A DNA stretch of 64,000 bases. It comes from JAWLHK01 sp041690355 [NCBI: bacterium]. GTDB lineage: Bacteria; J088; JAWLBW01. This document shows positions 8,537-17,055 of the stretch, one piece after another. The stretch is taken from contig JAWLHK010000002.1 in the NCBI GenBank assembly GCA_041690355.1, positions 124,001-188,000 of the forward strand, given 5' to 3'. The notes under the pieces are model-generated. The model was not told where the DNA came from, did no database searches, and saw nothing but the letters and a program-made list of their open reading frames with translations. How positions within the stretch are numbered: the stretch's first letter is position 1; each line of letters starts with the position of its first letter. A program made the translations under genes and the position numbers.

Positions 8537-9700
8537 TCAGCGGATGGGCTCGCTGCGCGGCGAGAGCCAGTCGGCGATGGGCTGCCAGACATATTGCGGC
8601 GCCCCCGACCCGGCGATGAGGCCGATGTGCCCGAGGGGGGCATCGATACGGGTCTTGTCGCGAACGGGAATCTCTTCGACGGCGGCGCCGACGCTTTCGG
8701 GCGACGCTACCTTGTCGGTCGTGCCGACGACGACGCAGACGTTGGCCTGAATGCGGTGCAGCTCGACGTGCGTGCCCGCGATCTTGAGCCGGCCCTGGCG
8801 CAGCCGGTCGTCCTTGACGAAGTCGGTCACGAACTGGCGGAACGCGGCGCCGGGGTACGGAATGAATTCGTCGACCCAATTGCCGATCGTTTCATAGCCG
8901 GCGACCCACTCGCGGTCCCAGTAGTGCAGATAGAGGTCGACGTAGCGCGTGACCGTCGACGCCGGCGAAAGCAGCTTGAAGCCGGTGCGGGTCAGCAGCG
9001 GGGGAATGTTGCCGAGCTGCTCGAGAAACCACATCGTGCCCGGCAGGTCGGCGAGGCGCGCCAGGTACGAAAACGGCACCATGCGCGAGAAGTTGAGGGG
9101 GCTCCCGATGGTGACGATGTTGCGGGCATGCGCCTGTTCGCCGAAGTAGGCGCTGTAGGTGTAGCTCATGATGCCGCCCATGCTCCACCCCACCAGGCTC
9201 ACGTCGTCGACGCCGGTTTTCTCGCGGATCTTCTGGACCGCGTTGGGGATGAAGTCGAGCACGTAGTCGTCGACCCGGATGTTCTCGTCTTCCTTGTCGG
9301 GCACGCCGAAGTCGATCATGTAGACATCGAACCCGCGCCCGAGCAGGTAGCCGACCATCGAGTGGGCGGGCCTGAGATCGAAAATGCTCGGTATGACCAT
9401 GAGCGGCGGCACGATCAGAATCGGGATGCGGTACCGCTTTTCTGCGCTGGGCAGCCGGTAGTGCAGCAGGGTGCTGCGCTCCCACATCCATGCGACCTCA
9501 TGCGGCGTGGCCACCTGGGGTGTGAGCGGCCCCAGAAGGGCGCGCTCGAAGGCGTTCAGCCCGCGCCAGAACATCTTGTGGCGGGCGTAGTCGCGGCTCG
9601 TGCGTGCCGACTCGGTCGGCCGGAGCCCGCGCTTCGAGCGCTGAACTTCGGTGCGATCGCGATCTGCGGCGAGGCTGTCCTGGATGCGCTGGCTGCTCAT
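8537..9700 (-). CDS. PhaC-like (class III PHA synthase family) alpha/beta hydrolase with Ser nucleophile
   Basis: The sequence follows polyhydroxyalkanoate synthase PhaC: an N-terminal cap, IPILIVPPLM, YMIDFG, the nucleophile elbow, TTDKVA with the Asp and PLGHIGL with the His. PhaC uses Cys in its GxCxGG elbow; here it is GWSMGG, with Ser at residue 173 (counting from the ATG at 9700). Family relatives with Ser may be hydrolases or depolymerase-type enzymes rather than polymerases. A GTG at 9721 overlaps the upstream stop and is an alternative start. No phasin, PhaA, PhaB or PhaE is next to it, so PHA synthesis is not supported by context. Confidence 0.75.
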   Translation of the reverse strand: MSSQRIQDSLAADRDRTEVQRSKRGLRPTESARTSRDYARHKMFWRGLNAFERALLGPLTPQVATPHEVAWMWERSTLLHYRLPSAEKRYRIPILIVPPLMVIPSIFDLRPAHSMVGYLLGRGFDVYMIDFGVPDKEDENIRVDDYVLDFIPNAVQKIREKTGVDDVSLVGWSMGGIMSYTYSAYFGEQAHARNIVTIGSPLNFSRMVPFSYLARLADLPGTMWFLEQLGNIPPLLTRTGFKLLSPASTVTRYVDLYLHYWDREWVAGYETIGNWVDEFIPYPGAAFRQFVTDFVKDDRLRQGRLKIAGTHVELHRIQANVCVVVGTTDKVASPESVGAAVEEIPVRDKTRIDAPLGHIGLIAGSGAPQYVWQPIADWLSPRSEPIR

Positions 9701-9717
9701 CGGTTCACTGCCCCGGT

Positions 9718-10248
9718 TCACTGCCCGAGGCGGGCCTCGGTGATTTTCGACGCGTAGGTGCTCGACGGAAAATCGCGCTGGAGCCGTGCGAACGACTTGT
9801 CGGCGCCGCCTGCGTCGCCCACGGCGAGCTGCAGACTCGCCTTGCCGTACAGGGCGCGATCGCCGTAGGCCGGCTTGTTCTTGAGGATCCAGTCGTACAG
9901 ATCGAGCGCCTTCTTATATTCTTCGGGGAGCTCCTGGCCGGCAACGTACCTCGCCTTGCCTTCGCGCACATACCATTCGCCGAGCCGCGCCATATTGTGC
10001 ATCCAGAAGCGCTCGCCGCGTTTGGCGTGCTGCGCTTTCATGGCCATCGCTTCGAGAATCAGCGTGCAGTGATCGGTGCGTTCGCCCTTCTCGCACTGAG
10101 CGCTCATGGCATAGAGTTGATCGAACGAAAGCGTCTTCACGTCTTCGGGCTTGAAGCCGGCCGACTGCTGACGAGGCTGCAGCGCATAGTAGAGAACGCC
10201 GGCAATCAGGGCCAGCAGGACGACGGCGAAAGCAATGGTTTTTTTCAT
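9718..10248 (-). CDS. Membrane-anchored periplasmic TPR-like protein
   Basis: A 176-residue protein with an N-terminal signal anchor (MKKTIAFAVVLLALIAGVL) and a helical domain from about residue 45. The last part (YDWILKNKPAYGDRALYGKA, then FARLQRDFPSSTYASK) matches the spacing of tetratricopeptide repeats as found in YbgF/BamD-type proteins, but there is no lipobox. It is the first gene of a minus-strand group with the PhaC-like hydrolase, whose start overlaps or abuts its stop. A role in envelope assembly is a guess. Confidence 0.6.
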   Translation of the reverse strand: MKKTIAFAVVLLALIAGVLYYALQPRQQSAGFKPEDVKTLSFDQLYAMSAQCEKGERTDHCTLILEAMAMKAQHAKRGERFWMHNMARLGEWYVREGKARYVAGQELPEEYKKALDLYDWILKNKPAYGDRALYGKASLQLAVGDAGGADKSFARLQRDFPSSTYASKITEARLGQ

Positions 10249-10271
10249 GATGGTGTCACTCGCAAAGGCGT

Positions 10272-10280
10272 ATTATATCA
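10272..10280 (-). promoter_or_regulatory. Extended -10 promoter (TGATATAAT) for the TPR/PhaC-like group
   Basis: On the minus strand TGATATAAT combines the extended -10 TGn with a perfect TATAAT. Transcription would start near 10265, leaving a leader of about 17 nt to the ATG at 10248. No good -35 is visible, which is expected for extended -10 promoters. Confidence 0.6.
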
Positions 10281-10330
10281 AGCGCAATCTGATTCCCCCA
10301 CTCCGGCGGCGCACCGGCGGCAAGGTTCTC

Positions 10331-11173
10331 TCATGCCTGCCACGCCAGCAGAAACGCGCCCGAGACGACCAGAGCGAACCCGAGCCACTGGTGGCGCACC
10401 ATGCGCTCGTGGTAAAAGGCGGCCGCCAGACCGACCGCGACCGGCGTGAGCAGGCTGCCGAGCGGAGCGACCACGTAGGCGGCCCCACCTGCCAGGCCGG
10501 CGAGAAAAGCCAGAAAGGCCGCCGAATCTAGGAGCGCGAACAGCGGCGGTCGTGTCCGGTAGCGTCGCAGCGAACGGGGGTCTCCCCCCAGGACGGCGGC
10601 CCCCACGAGCAGCAGTCCGGTACCCCGCAGCACGGCGGCCTGCAGCAGGAGATCGCCTTGGGCCAGCGGAAGCTTGAGCAGAAAGAAACTCACGCCGAAA
10701 AGTCCCGCCGATACCAGCCCTTCGCGAAAGCCCGGGGCGTGCAGCCGGATGCGCGTGCCGTCCCAGGCGATGAGCGCGACCCCGGCGAGGGTCGTCCCCA
10801 TGCCCGCGAGCCCGGCAAGGCCCGGCCGCTCGCCGATCAGTAGAATGGCGAGCAGCGCGGTGATCGCCGCCCAGGCCGCGTTCGTGGTCGTCACGACGGC
10901 GAGCAGGCCGATGCGAAATCCGCGGTAGAGCGAAAGGTAGGCGCCGGCGTTGAGCAGGCCGACCACGACCCAGAGCGCAAGCGTGGGCGCCGGCGCCGCC
11001 GCGGCTCCGCGCAGGGTCCAGAGCCCGAGAAAGACCGGAAAACCGACCAGATACAGCCAGAGCAGGGTGGCGGTGCCGCCGTCGCGCTCGGCACGGCGCT
11101 TGGCGAGAAAGTCGGCCGAACCCCATCCGAAGGCGGCGCCCAGCCCGAGGGTCGCGGCCACCCAGCCGTTCAT
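10331..11173 (-). CDS. EamA/DMT-superfamily transporter
   Basis: A 280-residue integral membrane protein with about ten predicted helices in two EamA repeats (residues ~1-135 and ~145-280), beginning MNGWVAATLGLGAAFGWGS, the usual helix-1 pattern of drug/metabolite transporters. These proteins export or import small metabolites; the substrate cannot be read from sequence. The ATG at 11173 overlaps the stop of the preceding lipoprotein gene (ATGA), so the genes are translationally coupled at the end of the fabH-rimI operon. Confidence 0.85.
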   Translation of the reverse strand: MNGWVAATLGLGAAFGWGSADFLAKRRAERDGGTATLLWLYLVGFPVFLGLWTLRGAAAAPAPTLALWVVVGLLNAGAYLSLYRGFRIGLLAVVTTTNAAWAAITALLAILLIGERPGLAGLAGMGTTLAGVALIAWDGTRIRLHAPGFREGLVSAGLFGVSFFLLKLPLAQGDLLLQAAVLRGTGLLLVGAAVLGGDPRSLRRYRTRPPLFALLDSAAFLAFLAGLAGGAAYVVAPLGSLLTPVAVGLAAAFYHERMVRHQWLGFALVVSGAFLLAWQA

Positions 11174-11634
11174 CGCGCCCGATCCCACTCGGGGTCGGTA
11201 TAGGCGCCGGGCAGGGGGGTGTCGGTGTCGGTTTTCAGCAGGATACGGGGATTGGCGTGCGTGAGACGGCGCAGGGGGAGCAGGTAGAGAGGTTTCGTGC
11301 CGGCGACGATGTTCTCGAAGACGACACGAACCTTGCTGCTCTCGCCCTTGCGCAGGAGATTGATGTAGGGGAAGCGTCCCGAAGCACCCTGCTCCTTACC
11401 CGTGTGATCGACGATGGCCAGGTTCTCGGGGCGCAGCGTGAACGCGGCTCCCTCGTGATTCCTGTATTCGAGATCGACGAAGACGAGGCTGCCCGAGAGG
11501 GTCGCTTCGAGAAGCGTCACCTCCCAGTCGTTGCCGTTTTCCTTGACCTGGACGGGGGTGCCGTATCCGGGGAGGGAGTTGCACGCCGCGGTCAGCAGCA
11601 CGACCAGCGGCAGAAGATAACGCAGCATCACCAT
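11170..11634 (-). CDS. Small outer-membrane-type lipoprotein
   Basis: A 154-residue protein with a lipoprotein signal peptide (LLPLVVLLTAAC, Cys about 18). The mature part has alternating strands and a TLRPENLAIVD segment that resembles DUF4352/telomeric-repeat-binding-like beta sandwich lipoproteins, which protect or modify envelope complexes. Residue after Cys is Asn, not Asp, so Lol sorting to the outer membrane is expected under E. coli rules. It overlaps its neighbours on both sides. Function unknown. Confidence 0.6.
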   Translation of the reverse strand: MVMLRYLLPLVVLLTAACNSLPGYGTPVQVKENGNDWEVTLLEATLSGSLVFVDLEYRNHEGAAFTLRPENLAIVDHTGKEQGASGRFPYINLLRKGESSKVRVVFENIVAGTKPLYLLPLRRLTHANPRILLKTDTDTPLPGAYTDPEWDRAR

Positions 11635-12206
11635 GAAGAATCCTCAGGTTCCAGAGACGGATACGCCTTGGCCTCGGCCGCATTCCACCCGATGATTGCG
11701 AGGGCGGGCAGGTAGGCGAGGGCAAGGCCGAACAGTATTTCGGGGGCCATCCCCGATGCAGACACGGTCGGTGCCAGTCCGGTCTGAAAGGCGTAGAACG
11801 TGCCGGCGTGGGTCAGCTCTTCCCAGAAGATGATACCGAATATCACCGCCGTGAGGCCAAGCTGCGCGGCGGCGAGCCACGCCGTCACCAGGCGCTGGGC
11901 GCGCAGCAGGCTCTGCGTCGCCAGGTAGGCGAAGAAGTAGCCCGAGAAGCCAAGCGCGGCAAGCACGATGCCGAACGACAGCGGAAGGCGGAGCGGCTCG
12001 ATCAGGTAGGCGAGGCTCCACGCGGGCAGGGCGTGATAGAAGTAGCCCATGACCGGAAGCTGAATGGCGATCAGGTAGAACGCACCGCGGAAGAAGGGCG
12101 CGTCGAACGGGCTGCTCGAAACCGCTTCGGCCGCGATGCGCCGGGCCGCGGCGAGGGCGAAGGCCGCGCCGAGCAGCGGCGAAAGGAAGAGAAAGAGGAG
12201 GATCAT
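11628..12206 (-). CDS. Multi-pass membrane protein of unknown function
   Basis: A 192-residue protein with five or six hydrophobic helices, beginning MILLFLFLSPLLGAAFALAAAR. No family was recognised. Its ATG overlaps the stop of the large nitrilase-like lipoprotein gene (ATGA), and its end overlaps the start of the small lipoprotein gene, so translation is coupled across three genes. A membrane partner of the lipoproteins is plausible but unproven. Confidence 0.6.
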   Translation of the reverse strand: MILLFLFLSPLLGAAFALAAARRIAAEAVSSSPFDAPFFRGAFYLIAIQLPVMGYFYHALPAWSLAYLIEPLRLPLSFGIVLAALGFSGYFFAYLATQSLLRAQRLVTAWLAAAQLGLTAVIFGIIFWEELTHAGTFYAFQTGLAPTVSASGMAPEILFGLALAYLPALAIIGWNAAEAKAYPSLEPEDSSW

Positions 12207-14653
12207 GGCCGCCGCGGGCTCCCGGTAAACATCCCGGACGTGAGCGAGGTCGCGACGATACGCCCACGTCCCGTGCGCCAGTCTTCGTAGACGACGACAA
12301 CGCCGGAGCAGCGCGGATTGAATTGTCTGCCCGGCGCAGAGGCGATTGCCTCCGTGGGGGACCACCCGGCGGAGGTCCGGACCGCGCCGTGGATGTCGAG
12401 TTCCCCATCGCTCGACGCCTGCCAGACCGCCGCGGCGCCGCTCACCGCGCGGCAGAGGGCGGGTCGCCAGGCCGGAGCGCCGGCCTCCAGCGGAGCCATG
12501 TTTCCCGTGTCGCCGCCCGAGGCCCATTCGCCCAATCGATGCATGGGACCGCGATCGTCGACCCCCGAGAAGAGCGCGAGGGTCGTCGCGCCGTCGATGA
12601 GCACGGCGTTCGGGCCGAAGATCCGTTCGCGGTCGCTCGGGGCGTTCAGTCGTTCGTTTGCGCTCCACGTACTCGCGGCATCGGTCGAGAAGGCTGCGTA
12701 GATATCCCAGTGGTAGTCTCGGAAATCGGCCCACGTGACGGCGACGCGATTCCCGTGCGCCGCGATAGACGGCAGCGCCTGATTGTTGCGCGGATTTCCG
12801 GGCCGGTTCGCGACCATCTTGTCTGCGTGCGGCTCATCGAGGCGAATCAGCGTGAAGGCATCGGCCGCAGCCGTTCCCCTGGCGAGCAGGATGTCGCTGC
12901 TGCCGGCGCGCCGATCGGTCCACACCACGAAGAGACCCGCATGCGAGGCCGCAATCGCCGGGCTCCACTTGGCCGCGCCCGCGCCGGCGCCGCCGTTGAC
13001 GGCCGTGTCGAAAGCCTGCGATTCGGTCCAGAGGCCTTCAGCAAGGGTAAGCAGGCGCAGCGACGTCGCGGGCGCGTCCGGGTCGCCGTGTTCGTGCACG
13101 AAGACGACGTGAACCCGATCGGCCACGGCGGTCACCCGTGCGCCGTAGATGCGCTCTCCCGCGCCGGCGGTAAAGAGGTCGGTGCCGGCCGGCTGCGCGT
13201 CGGAAACCGCCGCATGGCGCAGGCGGCGGCCCTCGGCGCCGTCCTCGAGCCAGATCACGTGGCAGCGCGTCGCGGTGCAGGCGATGTCGGGGCGAATCTG
13301 GTTGCGATCTTCCCCCTCGGGCGGCAGCACCCAGGTTTCGCGCGCTTCATCAAGCGCCGCGCCCGTATCGGCGCGCAGGGCCAGGCCGGCAGGCGAGCGC
13401 GGAAGGACGATGTCGCCGCGCGCCGACGAGAGTACGTACTGATTCTCCCTCGCGCCGCCCGGCCGCAGCGCCTCACCATGTTCCCGCAGGCGGGCCCGGC
13501 GTTCGGCGAGCGGGAGCCCGATCGGATCTTCCGTCGCCCACGGTCCGATGTGAAGATAACCCGGGGTCGCAGGCTGCCCGATGAACGCCAGGGCCGTGTC
13601 GTCTGCCGCGCTCTCCTTGACCAGAGCGCTCTGGCAATCGAAGACGAGGTCGAGCAGATTGCCGGTCAGGCAGGGAAAGACGGAGTAGCGGAACGAATCG
13701 TAGGCCTGTACATGGTTCCACCCGCTCTCCTGCACGACGTCGGGCAGCCAGTCGCCGCTCTCCTGTTCGATGGCCCATCCGCTGAAGGCTTCGTGCTGCA
13801 GCGTGATGTCGGCGTCGAGATCGTTCAGGCGCTCGAGCACGTCGGGCATCCACGCATCTTTGCTGATGACCGGCCCCAGGCGGCCCAGGGGGGTGGCGAT
13901 GGGACGCATCTGCTCGAGCGGGCCGTAGCTCATTTCAAGAAGACTCTCTTCGGTCGGCACAAGGTAGGCCTTGCGCACCCGCCCGATCTCGTTTCCGTCG
14001 GGGCCGTAGACGACCGAGAAGTTGTAGACCTCTGCCTCGGTTGCGACGTAGCCCGGGGCGCCGGGGGGCAGATCGGGATCGCCGATTTCTGCGAGAACGG
14101 CGGCATCCGTCGTCGGCTCGTACGGAGCGGCGTTGAAGCTCGTGGCGACGTAGACCCCGTATTGCCGCGCAACTTGCGGAAACGTGTCTTCGACGGCGCG
14201 GGCGATGACGTCGGTCAGGGCCAGAAGCAGGCCGCGCACCGGCGGCGCGCCCGGAAACCGGGTCTGGTACCAGCGCAGCGGCGCCTGGTAGGACGTGAAC
14301 AGATGCGCGAAGGCGCCGAGCGCATCCGACTGCGCGCGCGCCTTTTCGCCCCGGGAGCCGAGAAAGGCGGCGGCCAGGGCGGCGTCTTCGGGAAAGACGA
14401 CGAGGTTGGGGACGGCGGCCGAGAAGCAGGGAACTTCGGACTCGATCGCCGAAAAGACGAAGCGCCGGTAATCTGCGTAGGTCTTCAACCCGGCCAGGTC
14501 CTGGCGCAGGCCGACCGCGAAGATGCGTGCGGTGGGCGTCCCCGCCGGGTCGGCGGCGATCTCGTAGCGGCAGGTCCGGGTCTGCGGGGCGGGGGCGGGG
14601 CTGCAGCCCGCGAGCGCGACGCCAAGCGTCAGAACGGCGAGTGCTTTGTTCAC
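12203..14653 (-). CDS. Lipoprotein: degenerate nitrilase-like domain fused to beta-propeller-like repeats
   Basis: An ~816-residue lipoprotein (signal peptide ALAVLTLGVALAGC). Residues ~40-350 follow the carbon-nitrogen hydrolase (nitrilase) fold with the Glu (VVFPE, E89) and Lys (RVRKAYL, K228) of the Glu-Lys-Cys triad, but the Cys block GRLGxxICxD reads GRLGPVISKD, placing Ser264 at the nucleophile. The C-terminal ~450 residues repeat HVVFVHEHG-, FVVWTDRRA-, VTWADFRD- and VVYEDWRT-type blades, as in sialidase-like propellers or exported surface proteins. GTG 14653 is preferred: the alternative ATG at 14686 falls inside a -10-like TATGCT. A catalytic role is uncertain. Confidence 0.65.
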   Translation of the reverse strand: MNKALAVLTLGVALAGCSPAPAPQTRTCRYEIAADPAGTPTARIFAVGLRQDLAGLKTYADYRRFVFSAIESEVPCFSAAVPNLVVFPEDAALAAAFLGSRGEKARAQSDALGAFAHLFTSYQAPLRWYQTRFPGAPPVRGLLLALTDVIARAVEDTFPQVARQYGVYVATSFNAAPYEPTTDAAVLAEIGDPDLPPGAPGYVATEAEVYNFSVVYGPDGNEIGRVRKAYLVPTEESLLEMSYGPLEQMRPIATPLGRLGPVISKDAWMPDVLERLNDLDADITLQHEAFSGWAIEQESGDWLPDVVQESGWNHVQAYDSFRYSVFPCLTGNLLDLVFDCQSALVKESAADDTALAFIGQPATPGYLHIGPWATEDPIGLPLAERRARLREHGEALRPGGARENQYVLSSARGDIVLPRSPAGLALRADTGAALDEARETWVLPPEGEDRNQIRPDIACTATRCHVIWLEDGAEGRRLRHAAVSDAQPAGTDLFTAGAGERIYGARVTAVADRVHVVFVHEHGDPDAPATSLRLLTLAEGLWTESQAFDTAVNGGAGAGAAKWSPAIAASHAGLFVVWTDRRAGSSDILLARGTAAADAFTLIRLDEPHADKMVANRPGNPRNNQALPSIAAHGNRVAVTWADFRDYHWDIYAAFSTDAASTWSANERLNAPSDRERIFGPNAVLIDGATTLALFSGVDDRGPMHRLGEWASGGDTGNMAPLEAGAPAWRPALCRAVSGAAAVWQASSDGELDIHGAVRTSAGWSPTEAIASAPGRQFNPRCSGVVVVYEDWRTGRGRIVATSLTSGMFTGSPRRP

Positions 14654-14719
14654 GGAGGCACCGGGGATTCGAGTCTCCCACAGCATATCAGGTGCCGGAG
14701 GCCGATTCGAAAAACTGCC

Positions 14720-15160
14720 TCAGACGAGTTCCCGGCGATACAGGACGGCGTCTTCGAAGGGGTCGCGGTAGTAATCGCGGCGCAGGCCGACCTCCTCGAA
14801 TCCGGCGGCGGCGTAGAGCGACCGGGCCGCATCGTTACCGCGCCGCACCTCGAGGTGGATGACGGTGGTCCCCTGCCGGGCGGCCGAATCGATCAGGGCC
14901 TGCACGAGCATGCGGCCGATCCCCTTGCGGCGTTCGCCCCCGGCGACGGCGAGCAGCTGCAGGTCCATCTCGCCGAGCACGGTGAATGCGAGCACGAACC
15001 CGGCCAGGCGGCCGTCGGACTCGGCCACGAGAAAGGTCGCCATATCGTCGCCGAAGCGCTCTTCGAGCGACCGGGCAGACCAGGGGTTGGGAAATGCGGC
15101 GGCGTTGAGCGCCTGAACGGCCGGCAGGTCTTCGCGCCGAAGAGGACGGACGAGCACCAT
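14720..15160 (-). CDS. rimI: RimI-type N-alpha-acetyltransferase (GNAT)
   Basis: A 146-residue GNAT enzyme that transfers acetyl from acetyl-CoA, by family to the N-terminal Ala of ribosomal protein S18. The acetyl-CoA pyrophosphate loop is RRKGIGRMLV (about residues 82-91), preceded by the beta4 strand LQLLAVAG and followed by the conserved HLEVRRGNDAARSLYAAAGFEEVG, which is diagnostic of RimI. It lies 14 bp after fabH and ahead of the large lipoprotein gene. RimI is normally near tsaB or similar; that context is absent here, so the exact substrate is inferred from motif only. Confidence 0.85.
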   Translation of the reverse strand: MVLVRPLRREDLPAVQALNAAAFPNPWSARSLEERFGDDMATFLVAESDGRLAGFVLAFTVLGEMDLQLLAVAGGERRKGIGRMLVQALIDSAARQGTTVIHLEVRRGNDAARSLYAAAGFEEVGLRRDYYRDPFEDAVLYRRELV

Positions 15161-15174
15161 GCCGGCCCCCCCGG

Positions 15175-16176
15175 CTACCAGCGAATCAGGGTCGAACCCC
15201 AGGTGAACCCGGCGCCGAAGCCGGCCAGAAGCACCAGCTTGCCCGGGGCGATGCGCCCGTCGCGCACGGCTTCATCGACGGCGATGGGAATCGAGCCCGC
15301 CGTCGTGTTGCCGTACTTCTGGATGTTGTTGACGACCTTGTCTTCGGGGAAGTTCAGGAGCTCGGCGACCTTGCTGTTGATGCGCAGGTTCGCCTGGTGG
15401 GGCACGAGCACGTCGACCTCGTCGAGCGAGACGCCATTTCGGCCGAGAATGTCCTGAATCGTCTCGGGCAGCCGGGTGAGGGCGTGCATGAAGACGTATT
15501 TTCCCTCCATCTTTGGATACTGACGGCCCGGTTCGCCCCACCATTCCTGTTCGCCGAAGCGGTCGTGATAGATGGAGCCGGGCAGTTCGCACCAGAGTTT
15601 GCGGGCCTGCTTGCCCTCGCTGTGCAGGCGCGAGTCGAGAATGCCGCGTCGGTCGTCTTCGGACGGGCCCACGATGACCGCGCCGGCCCCGTCGCCGAAG
15701 ATGACGCTCACATCGCGCCCGCGGGGCGTCATGTCGAGGCCGGTCGAGTGAATCTCGGCGCCGATGACCAGGATGCGATCGTACATGCCGGTGCGGACGA
15801 AGTTATCGGCGATGGCCAGCGAATAGAGAAATCCGGTGCACTGGTTGCGCACGTCGAGGGCGCCGATGTTGCCGCAGCCGAGCTTCTCCTGAACGAAGAC
15901 CCCCGAACCCGGGAACTGATAATCGGGCGAGAGGGTGGCGAAAATGATGAAGTCGATGTCCTGCGGGGTCAGGCCGGCGGCGTCGAGCGCCTTGCGGGCC
16001 GCTTCGACCCCGAGGTCCGACGTGCCGACGCCGGGATCGACGTAGTGGCGTTCGTGAATGCCGGTACGCTGGACGATCCAGTCGTGGGTCGTGTCGAGCA
16101 GGGGCTCGAGGTCGGCGTTCGTCACGACGCGTGGCGGAACATGGTGGCCGGTCCCCAGAATTCTACTGCGGCGCAT
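15175..16176 (-). CDS. fabH: 3-oxoacyl-ACP synthase III (FabH/KASIII)
   Basis: Condenses acyl-CoA with malonyl-ACP to start fatty acid synthesis. At 333 residues it has the KASIII triad: Cys113 in NQCTGFLYSL, His in VPHQANLR and Asn in YGNTTAGSIP. The N-terminus (RSRILGTGHHVPPRVVTN) is the usual FabH start, and the ATG at 16176 has a GAGG Shine-Dalgarno 7 nt upstream. An unusually long loop around EQEWWGEPGRQYPKMEGKYVF marks it as a FabH paralogue type seen in deltaproteobacteria-like genomes. No fab cluster flanks it; rimI follows. Confidence 0.9.
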   Translation of the reverse strand: MRRSRILGTGHHVPPRVVTNADLEPLLDTTHDWIVQRTGIHERHYVDPGVGTSDLGVEAARKALDAAGLTPQDIDFIIFATLSPDYQFPGSGVFVQEKLGCGNIGALDVRNQCTGFLYSLAIADNFVRTGMYDRILVIGAEIHSTGLDMTPRGRDVSVIFGDGAGAVIVGPSEDDRRGILDSRLHSEGKQARKLWCELPGSIYHDRFGEQEWWGEPGRQYPKMEGKYVFMHALTRLPETIQDILGRNGVSLDEVDVLVPHQANLRINSKVAELLNFPEDKVVNNIQKYGNTTAGSIPIAVDEAVRDGRIAPGKLVLLAGFGAGFTWGSTLIRW

Positions 16177-16228
16177 GGCAATCCTCGGTAATGTCGGGGG
16201 GAATCGAGAAATCAGGTGAGATGTTTTT

Positions 16229-16257
16229 GGTATAGCAGATCTCCCGACGAGCGGCAA
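16229..16257 (-). promoter_or_regulatory. Sigma-70-like promoter for fabH
   Basis: On the minus strand TTGCCG (16252-16257) and TATACC (16229-16234) are separated by exactly 17 bp. The implied start near 16222 leaves a leader of about 46 nt containing the GAGG ribosome-binding site of fabH. It lies in a divergent region with the promoter of the transglycosylase gene. Confidence 0.5.
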
Positions 16258-16383
16258 ACCGCGCGGGGGCGCGCACGGGCGGTCTCAGCCTGCTTCAGGC
16301 GGGCGCGCTCCGCTGCAGAGGGCATCGCTCAGACGGCCCTGCGGCAGGGTGAAACGCTGACAGAAGCGAAGGAGTTGATCTCA

Positions 16384-16412
16384 TTGACGGTTTTTGGCTC
16401 ACAGGCTATAAT
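16384..16412 (+). promoter_or_regulatory. Strong sigma-70 promoter for the transglycosylase-TPR-pgsA group
   Basis: TTGACG (16384-16389), a 17-bp spacer and a perfect TATAAT (16407-16412). The predicted transcription start near 16419 gives a leader of about 20 nt with GGGGT ahead of the ATG at 16439. Confidence 0.8.
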
Positions 16413-16438
16413 TTCGATGGGTGCCTTTGGGGTAGCCA

Positions 16439-17050
16439 ATGGGTCTTATGAGGGCGTTTCAACTCGTGCTTCTGGCAGCATCGATGGTGGGTGCACTGCA
16501 GGCTTCTCCGGCCGCGGCGGATATCTATATGCACGAGCAGGACGATGGGGTCATCGCCTTCACCGACTATCGCCCCAACGGAAAGAAGAAAGTCGAAGTT
16601 TTCCTGCGCTCCGCGGCGCCCGCCAAGGTGCTCCGGAAGACCGCCGTCGTGAAGACGAGCGACTGGGACAGCCTGATCGTCCAGATGGCCCGTAAGTATG
16701 CCGTGGAGCCGGCGCTCGTGAAGGCCGTTATCCATACGGAGAGCAACTTCGACCCCTATGCCGTGAGCCGCGCGGGTGCCGAAGGGCTGATGCAGCTCAT
16801 GCCCGCGACCGCGCTCGAAATGCAGGTCTACGACAGCTTCAACCCTGAGGCGAACGTCGACGGCGGCGTGCGCTATCTGCGCCGGATGCTCGATAAGTTC
16901 AAGGGGAACATGCGGCTCAGTCTGGCCGCCTACAACGCCGGACCGACCGCGGTCGACAAATACGGCGACATCCCGCCCTTTGAAGAGACCCGCAATTACG
17001 TCCGGAAGGTTCTCGATCTCTACGAGCGCTACCGGGAACTTCATCCCTGA
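16439..17050 (+). CDS. Periplasmic lytic transglycosylase (DUF4124 + SLT domain)
   Basis: Cleaves the MurNAc-GlcNAc bond of peptidoglycan, forming anhydro-muropeptides. A signal peptide (cleavage near ASPAAA, residues 22-27) is followed by a DUF4124-like segment (DIYMHEQDDGVIAFTDYRPN, 28-47) and a Slt70-type catalytic domain: catalytic Glu101 in HTESNFDP, GLMQLMPATA and LAAYNAGPTAV. 203 residues is typical of this small family. The TPR-AIM24 gene starts 5 bp after its stop, so they are probably one transcript. Confidence 0.9.
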   Translation: MGLMRAFQLVLLAASMVGALQASPAAADIYMHEQDDGVIAFTDYRPNGKKKVEVFLRSAAPAKVLRKTAVVKTSDWDSLIVQMARKYAVEPALVKAVIHTESNFDPYAVSRAGAEGLMQLMPATALEMQVYDSFNPEANVDGGVRYLRRMLDKFKGNMRLSLAAYNAGPTAVDKYGDIPPFEETRNYVRKVLDLYERYRELHP

Positions 17051-17055
17051 GCGCC

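Noticed and set aside
12323-15457. 1044-codon plus-strand open frame opposite the large lipoprotein, rimI and fabH genes
   Set aside because: It is antisense to three well-supported genes, is Arg/Gly-rich in the manner of GC-rich shadow frames and has no signal peptide or family motif.
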